DNA of 18,148 bases from JBCBSS01 sp039819065 (GTDB lineage: Bacteria; Bacteroidota; Bacteroidia; Cytophagales; Cyclobacteriaceae), in the NCBI GenBank assembly GCA_039819065.1, contig JBCBSS010000156.1:1-18148 (forward strand), written 5' to 3'. The number at the start of each line of letters is the position of its first letter. Position 1 is the first letter of the stretch. Positions 14,669-18,148 of this stretch are shown piece after piece. The notes under the pieces are model-generated. The model saw only the letters and a program-made list of their open reading frames with translations. It ran no database searches and had not been told where the DNA came from. Position numbers and translations under genes: made by a program.

Positions 14669-15196
14669 ATGTTGATATTTTCTTATGGCTCTAATATGAG
14701 CTTTCAAAGGCTAGCGCAAAGGGTAGAGTATTTGAAATTGGTGACGACGGGTTTTTTGAAAGAACATCAATTGAAGTTTCATAAAAAGAGCCATGACGGA
14801 TCTGGTAAAGCAGATGCATTTTTCACGGGAGGGGCACATGATCAGGTTTGGGGAGTAGTCTATGAGATTGATCAAAGAAGTAAAACGCTACTCGACCACC
14901 ACGAAGAATTGGGCCACAGCTACGAAGATCGCTTCGTAGACATTCAGACTACCAATGAAATACTGAAAGAAGTACAAGTATATTGCGCTTTGTCAGCCAG
15001 AATAGAGCAAGAATTGCAACCCTATCATTGGTATAAAGCATTAGTTGTACATGGAGCGCGAGAGCATGGTTTACCTAATCATTATGTAGAAATGCTTAGC
15101 ACCATTCCTCATTGGGAAGATCCGGATATAGAACGAACCGAAAATCACTTTAAGATCATTAACCACAATTCGAGCAGAACAAACCATAAAAAATGA
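14669..15196 (+). CDS. Gamma-glutamylcyclotransferase-like (GGCT/AIG2 fold) protein
   Basis: The ATG at 14669 gives 175 residues; a longer open frame from 14513 lies over the DUF1349 gene and is not needed. The product begins MLIFSYGSNMS, the YGSN phosphate/substrate-binding loop at residues 6-9. The catalytic glutamate of GGCT enzymes (LDxxE) is represented by E79 in LLDHHEELG. A GGAHDQVWGVVYEI strand matches the family's barrel core. Members release pyroglutamate from gamma-glutamyl peptides, or act on related amide-linked substrates. The substrate here is not known. It starts 7 nt after the DUF1349 stop and overlaps the next gene by 4 bp (ATGA), so translational coupling is likely. Confidence 0.87.
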   Translation: MLIFSYGSNMSFQRLAQRVEYLKLVTTGFLKEHQLKFHKKSHDGSGKADAFFTGGAHDQVWGVVYEIDQRSKTLLDHHEELGHSYEDRFVDIQTTNEILKEVQVYCALSARIEQELQPYHWYKALVVHGAREHGLPNHYVEMLSTIPHWEDPDIERTENHFKIINHNSSRTNHKK

Positions 15197-16026
15197 TATC
15201 CACCATAACATCGAGCATTACCCGTTTTGGTACAATATTGAAATGGCTGTTACTGGTATTAATAGCAGCCTGTAGCAGTGAAAAGAAGGTAGATCAAGAA
15301 AAAGGCAGTACTAAAAACAAAGTACTGGTATTGGGTGCAATTCATGGCAACCACCTAAAGAGCGAACTGTACGGCCTGGATGAACTGAGTAGCCTGGTGA
15401 AGGCCATCCACCCGGATTTGATCCTCACTGAAATACCACCAGATCGTTTTCCAACAGCAATGAGGGAATTTCAAGAGAAAGATACCATTACAGAATCACG
15501 CGTTTCCAGATTTCCTGAATATGTGAATGTCATCTTTCCTTTGACGAAAGAAATGGAATTCAAGATCATTCCAACTGCAGGATGGACAGAGGAAATGGCA
15601 GAAGCCAGAAGAACCAAACTCAGGACTATCAGTCAGGACACTGCTCGGGCGAAGGAATGGAAGCAATATATGAAGGCACAACATGATTCTGATTCAGCAC
15701 TTATGACGCAGGGTAAATCTGACGACCCTTATTTCATCCATACGCAGCGGTATGATGATGCGGTAGAGATATGGGCCAGCACTTACAATGAGTTGTTCAA
15801 TGAAGAACTCGGTTTAGGAGGTTGGGACAACATCAACAAAGCCCATTATGCCAACATTGAAAAAGCACTTGAAGAATATAAGAACCAGGGTAAAACCGTA
15901 TTGATCACCTATGGGGCAGGACACAAAGGCTGGTTTTTGAGAGAACTTAGAAAGCGGGACGACATAGAGCTATTGGACATGAAGCCGTTTTTAGATAAGG
16001 CTTTGAATGCCAAAGACGATATTTAA
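15193..16026 (+). CDS. Lipoprotein, TraB/ChaN/EreA-like superfamily candidate
   Basis: This 277-residue protein has a lipoprotein signal: a basic start, a hydrophobic stretch (LKWLLLVLI) and a lipobox LIAAC with lipidated Cys27 followed by SSEKK. The mature part opens with KVLVLGAIHGNH (~43-54) and DLILTEIPPDRF, then a large helical insert, and closes with TVLITYGAGHKGWFL. Paired G-x-x-H-G and E motifs plus a late G-A-G-H-K resemble TraB/PrgY, ChaN-like and EreA-type domains and DUF5694-like Bacteroidota proteins. That is my best guess, not a firm assignment. Its ATG overlaps the cyclotransferase stop by 4 bp. If the superfamily call is right, it could be an envelope hydrolase or metal-binding protein. 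Confidence 0.7.
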   Translation: MISTITSSITRFGTILKWLLLVLIAACSSEKKVDQEKGSTKNKVLVLGAIHGNHLKSELYGLDELSSLVKAIHPDLILTEIPPDRFPTAMREFQEKDTITESRVSRFPEYVNVIFPLTKEMEFKIIPTAGWTEEMAEARRTKLRTISQDTARAKEWKQYMKAQHDSDSALMTQGKSDDPYFIHTQRYDDAVEIWASTYNELFNEELGLGGWDNINKAHYANIEKALEEYKNQGKTVLITYGAGHKGWFLRELRKRDDIELLDMKPFLDKALNAKDDI

Positions 16027-16068
16027 GGGATCGTTAATAATTGAATCAACTAATTGGAAAGTGTAGTT

Positions 16069-16482
16069 ATGGCCACTAAGAAAACTTGGACTGATAAGCT
16101 AAACGACGATAAGGCTCATAAGGTAAAGCGTCTCGACAAAGATTTCGTAGACATTCATGCTGGTGATAATATGTTGGTCGCTACACCTCAAATCGTAGAT
16201 GGGTATATCAAACAAGTGCCTGAAGGGAAAGTGGTCAACAACAAAACCATGCGTAAAGACCTGGCTTATGAATATGGTGCTGATAATACTTGCCCCGTTT
16301 CTACCGGTATATTCCTACGCATAGCTGCTGAAGCCGCCTATGAGAAACATTTACAGGGCATTCCAGTAGAGAATATCACACCTTTCTGGAGAATTATCGA
16401 CGAAAACTCTTCACTTGCTAAGAAACTAGCCTGTGGCCCAGAGTTTATCAAAGAGCAAAGAGAGAGGGAGGCAATTGCTTGA
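16069..16482 (+). CDS. MGMT/alkyltransferase-like small protein without the catalytic cysteine
   Basis: This 137-residue cytoplasmic protein starts at the ATG at 16069; a TTG five codons earlier (16054) is unlikely. The segment PEGKVVNNKTMRKDLAYEYG (51-70), then CPVSTGIFLRIAAE and PFWRII (105-110), mirrors the order of O6-alkylguanine-DNA alkyltransferase: P-x-G-K-V, a helix-turn-helix with the finger region, then PCHRVI. Here the active-site PCHR is PFWR, so F106 replaces the cysteine and methyl transfer is impossible. A similar loss occurs in ATL proteins, which bind alkylated DNA and flag it for repair. I know this family as MGMT-like proteins common in Bacteroidota; DNA binding is inference. 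It follows the lipoprotein gene by 42 nt and may be co-transcribed. Confidence 0.65.
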   Translation: MATKKTWTDKLNDDKAHKVKRLDKDFVDIHAGDNMLVATPQIVDGYIKQVPEGKVVNNKTMRKDLAYEYGADNTCPVSTGIFLRIAAEAAYEKHLQGIPVENITPFWRIIDENSSLAKKLACGPEFIKEQREREAIA

Positions 16483-16517
16483 TGCTTTAGTGTTTGGGTT
16501 TAATACTATAAAAGAAT

Positions 16518-16547
16518 AGCGACGAACTGCTTAATGAATCCGTCGCT
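16518..16547. terminator. Hairpin between convergent genes
   Basis: AGCGACG (16518-16524) pairs with CGTCGCT (16541-16547) around a 16-nt loop; flanking bases extend pairing imperfectly (GAATAGC / TTCTATT). There is no long U run, so it is a moderate candidate terminator serving the convergent ends at 16482 and 16570. Confidence 0.5.
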
Positions 16548-16569
16548 TTCTATTGTTAAACCACGAAAA

Positions 16570-18148
16570 TTATTCTTTCCAAGTCAGCATGTTTTCATAG
16601 GAAGCCTTATCAAAATGCTTCTTGAGTAGTGTTACTAAACCATCTTCTGCGAGAGCCTCGTCCGTTGATTGATATTTAGTGGGAAGCAAGAAGATATTAC
16701 CGGATCCGCTTCTTTCTGTGGTTACAGGGTTATCTGCCAGTTTTAGAAGTCTACCAGTTTCGTTGACCTTGACTGCTTCAAAAGCAACGAATACTTTTAC
16801 ATTGTCAAAATTGGCACTCCATTCCGGCATTCTGTCTCCAACCACCCCCAGAGCCTCAAAGTCATTCCAGTTAAAGGCGGTCAACTTACCCAAGGGGAAA
16901 ACGGCAACTGGGTCTTTACCTGGTTTATAGAAGAAATAGAAAGAACGCTTATCATCCAGGTTTGGTAAACTTATACCCCCTGTTTTCCCAATCACATTGT
17001 CTTCGTTGACCTTAAATTCATAACAATAATTGGCAGTCTTTCTTCGGTCTCTTTCAATACGTTCAGAATGAGATAGGTTCTCAAGATCTTCTTCGGTTTC
17101 TTCTGCTTCTGCGGTTTTGTTGGCGCTGGCGACTACCGTATTTGATTTAGCTTTTGCTGCATAAGCAGGTTCTTTGGCATACCTTTCTCTCATCCGCTTG
17201 ATTGTCTTATCGAGATAATCAGCCCAGGCAGCCTGCCCTTTATGCTTCCGTGATTTGGCTACGTAATCCAGGCTTTGATCCCATTTTTCAATGACAAAAT
17301 TCCCAACAGCAAGGTTCGTGTAGATATGACCAATGTTTTTGTCTCCCACTCTGGCTTTTTTGCTTCCAGATACATATTCTCCTGCTGCCTTTTCCCATAC
17401 CTTAATTGCCTCTTCTACCATAGGTCTTACCTTCTCAATATCGTGGTTCTCATCCAGTATTTTGCCTACTTCTACAAACTTGTTATACGCACCTTCTAAG
17501 TCAGCATAATCATGCTTTTTGCCTTTGCCTCTGGCAATCGGGAAGTATTGAGTCTTTATAGGGAAACCGAAGTCATCGTTAATCCTATTACTGAATTTAG
17601 TTTTGGCACTTTTGAATAACTCACCATACAACTTTTTAGCCTCAGTACTCTTCGTTTCGTTTGAAGCGCTGACGGCTTCGTTGTAGGTATTATAGGTAGG
17701 AGATGTGAAGGTGGATACATCCGCTTTGCCAGCGCCTGAACCTAAAAACTTATCATTTTTCTGGTCTTTAAAATGATAACTAGTACTTAAATAGGCATTG
17801 ACTGTAAATTGCCCTCCCGTCTTATCAACGTATGTACTGTCATTTACTTTCTGTTTATAAGTCACCTTCTTAACGGCATTGTCATAGCGAACGGAATTGA
17901 TGGTCATTTTAAAGATGACATCAGCTTCGTTTTCGTTAGTAGCCCTTTCATACCCTCTTAAAGTAATGTTATTCTGTTCTGAATCAGGCGAAATGGGAAG
18001 GTTTGCAGCATTGTTAATCATTTTGACAAAGTAGGTCTTTACATTGTCTGGGAAAGGCTTAATAGGAGGTTGAATAAATTCAATTTTTACATTTTTTGTA
18101 TTTGGTTTTTGAGCGAATAGGCCATTGAAAACACTGGCAAATACAAAG
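16570..18148 (-). CDS. Large secreted protein of unknown function, 5' end outside the window
   Basis: The stop is at 16570. An internal ATG at 18021 would give 483 residues, but the same frame remains open through 18148 and adds at least 42 codons. Those extra codons read FVFASVFNGLFA then QKPNTKNVKIEF, the end of a signal peptide with an AxA-like cleavage before QKPN. So the true start lies beyond the window and the protein is exported. The mature part has beta-rich segments (ADVIFKMTINSV, FTVNAYLSTSYHF), a helical middle with tetratricopeptide-like spacing (YADLEGAYNKFVEVGKILDE, VRPMVEEAIKVWEKAAGEY), an acidic stretch AEAEETEEDLENL and a C-terminal beta-rich end. I do not recognise a family. 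The neighbouring small genes give no functional clue. Confidence 0.8.
   Translation of the reverse strand, partial: FVFASVFNGLFAQKPNTKNVKIEFIQPPIKPFPDNVKTYFVKMINNAANLPISPDSEQNNITLRGYERATNENEADVIFKMTINSVRYDNAVKKVTYKQKVNDSTYVDKTGGQFTVNAYLSTSYHFKDQKNDKFLGSGAGKADVSTFTSPTYNTYNEAVSASNETKSTEAKKLYGELFKSAKTKFSNRINDDFGFPIKTQYFPIARGKGKKHDYADLEGAYNKFVEVGKILDENHDIEKVRPMVEEAIKVWEKAAGEYVSGSKKARVGDKNIGHIYTNLAVGNFVIEKWDQSLDYVAKSRKHKGQAAWADYLDKTIKRMRERYAKEPAYAAKAKSNTVVASANKTAEAEETEEDLENLSHSERIERDRRKTANYCYEFKVNEDNVIGKTGGISLPNLDDKRSFYFFYKPGKDPVAVFPLGKLTAFNWNDFEALGVVGDRMPEWSANFDNVKVFVAFEAVKVNETGRLLKLADNPVTTERSGSGNIFLLPTKYQSTDEALAEDGLVTLLKKHFDKASYENMLTWKE

Overview
The window reads as chromosomal DNA of a member of the Bacteroidota, most likely a marine Cytophagales (Roseivirga/Fulvivirga/Reichenbachiella type). 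The evidence is the gene set: the ligA-DUF6913-dapA cluster, an Hc1-type histone-like peptide, a SemiSWEET, and membrane-anchored HTH/PKD-like proteins. Two Bacteroidota-type promoters (TTG-N17..19-TAnnTTTG) are visible. Strong Shine-Dalgarno sites are largely absent. No tRNA, rRNA, CRISPR array or transposase gene was seen.

Region 1 (1-1770, + strand): a PLP-dependent alpha-oxoamine synthase (serine palmitoyltransferase or cysteate acyltransferase type, so sphingolipid or sulfonolipid synthesis) behind a clear promoter. It is followed by a 58-residue histone H1-like gene with its own promoter. A strong hairpin terminator lies between this peptide and the convergent operon.

Region 2 (1778-8160, - strand): a tightly packed run ligA > DUF6913 > dapA > HMG-CoA reductase > family 2 glycosyltransferase > SAM methyltransferase, with gaps of 5-30 nt. 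It looks like one operon joining DNA ligation, lysine/diaminopimelate synthesis, the mevalonate pathway and an envelope-type glycosyltransferase/methyltransferase pair. The HMG-CoA reductase has an unusual extra N-terminal beta-rich domain.

Region 3 (8346-11000): a membrane-anchored endonuclease/exonuclease/phosphatase-family gene broken by one in-frame TAG; a SemiSWEET sugar transporter and a 5'(3')-deoxyribonucleotidase pair on the - strand; and a divergent DeoR-family repressor whose upstream region carries helically spaced ATAAAACCG-like repeats.

Region 4 (11000-11340): a repeat-rich spacer. It holds a ~130-bp MITE/REP-like palindromic element bracketed by two copies of a ~49-bp repeat. 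One copy is the 3' end of the neighbouring secreted-protein gene, so the other looks like the remnant of a lost paralogue.

Region 5 (11307-14661): three proteins with lectin-like (concanavalin A-like) character. The first is a secreted two-domain protein. The second, divergent from it, has an HTH-like cytoplasmic domain, one membrane span and a PKD-like/lectin-like exterior. The third is a DUF1349 protein. The divergent promoter region has four exact tandem 10-bp repeats that look like a phased operator. I infer a one-component membrane sensor/regulator with its target, and this is the best candidate here for an undescribed system.

Region 6 (14669-18148): a gamma-glutamylcyclotransferase-like gene, a lipoprotein of the TraB/ChaN-like type, a small MGMT/alkyltransferase-like protein lacking the catalytic cysteine, and on the - strand a large secreted protein of unknown function whose 5' end lies outside the window.
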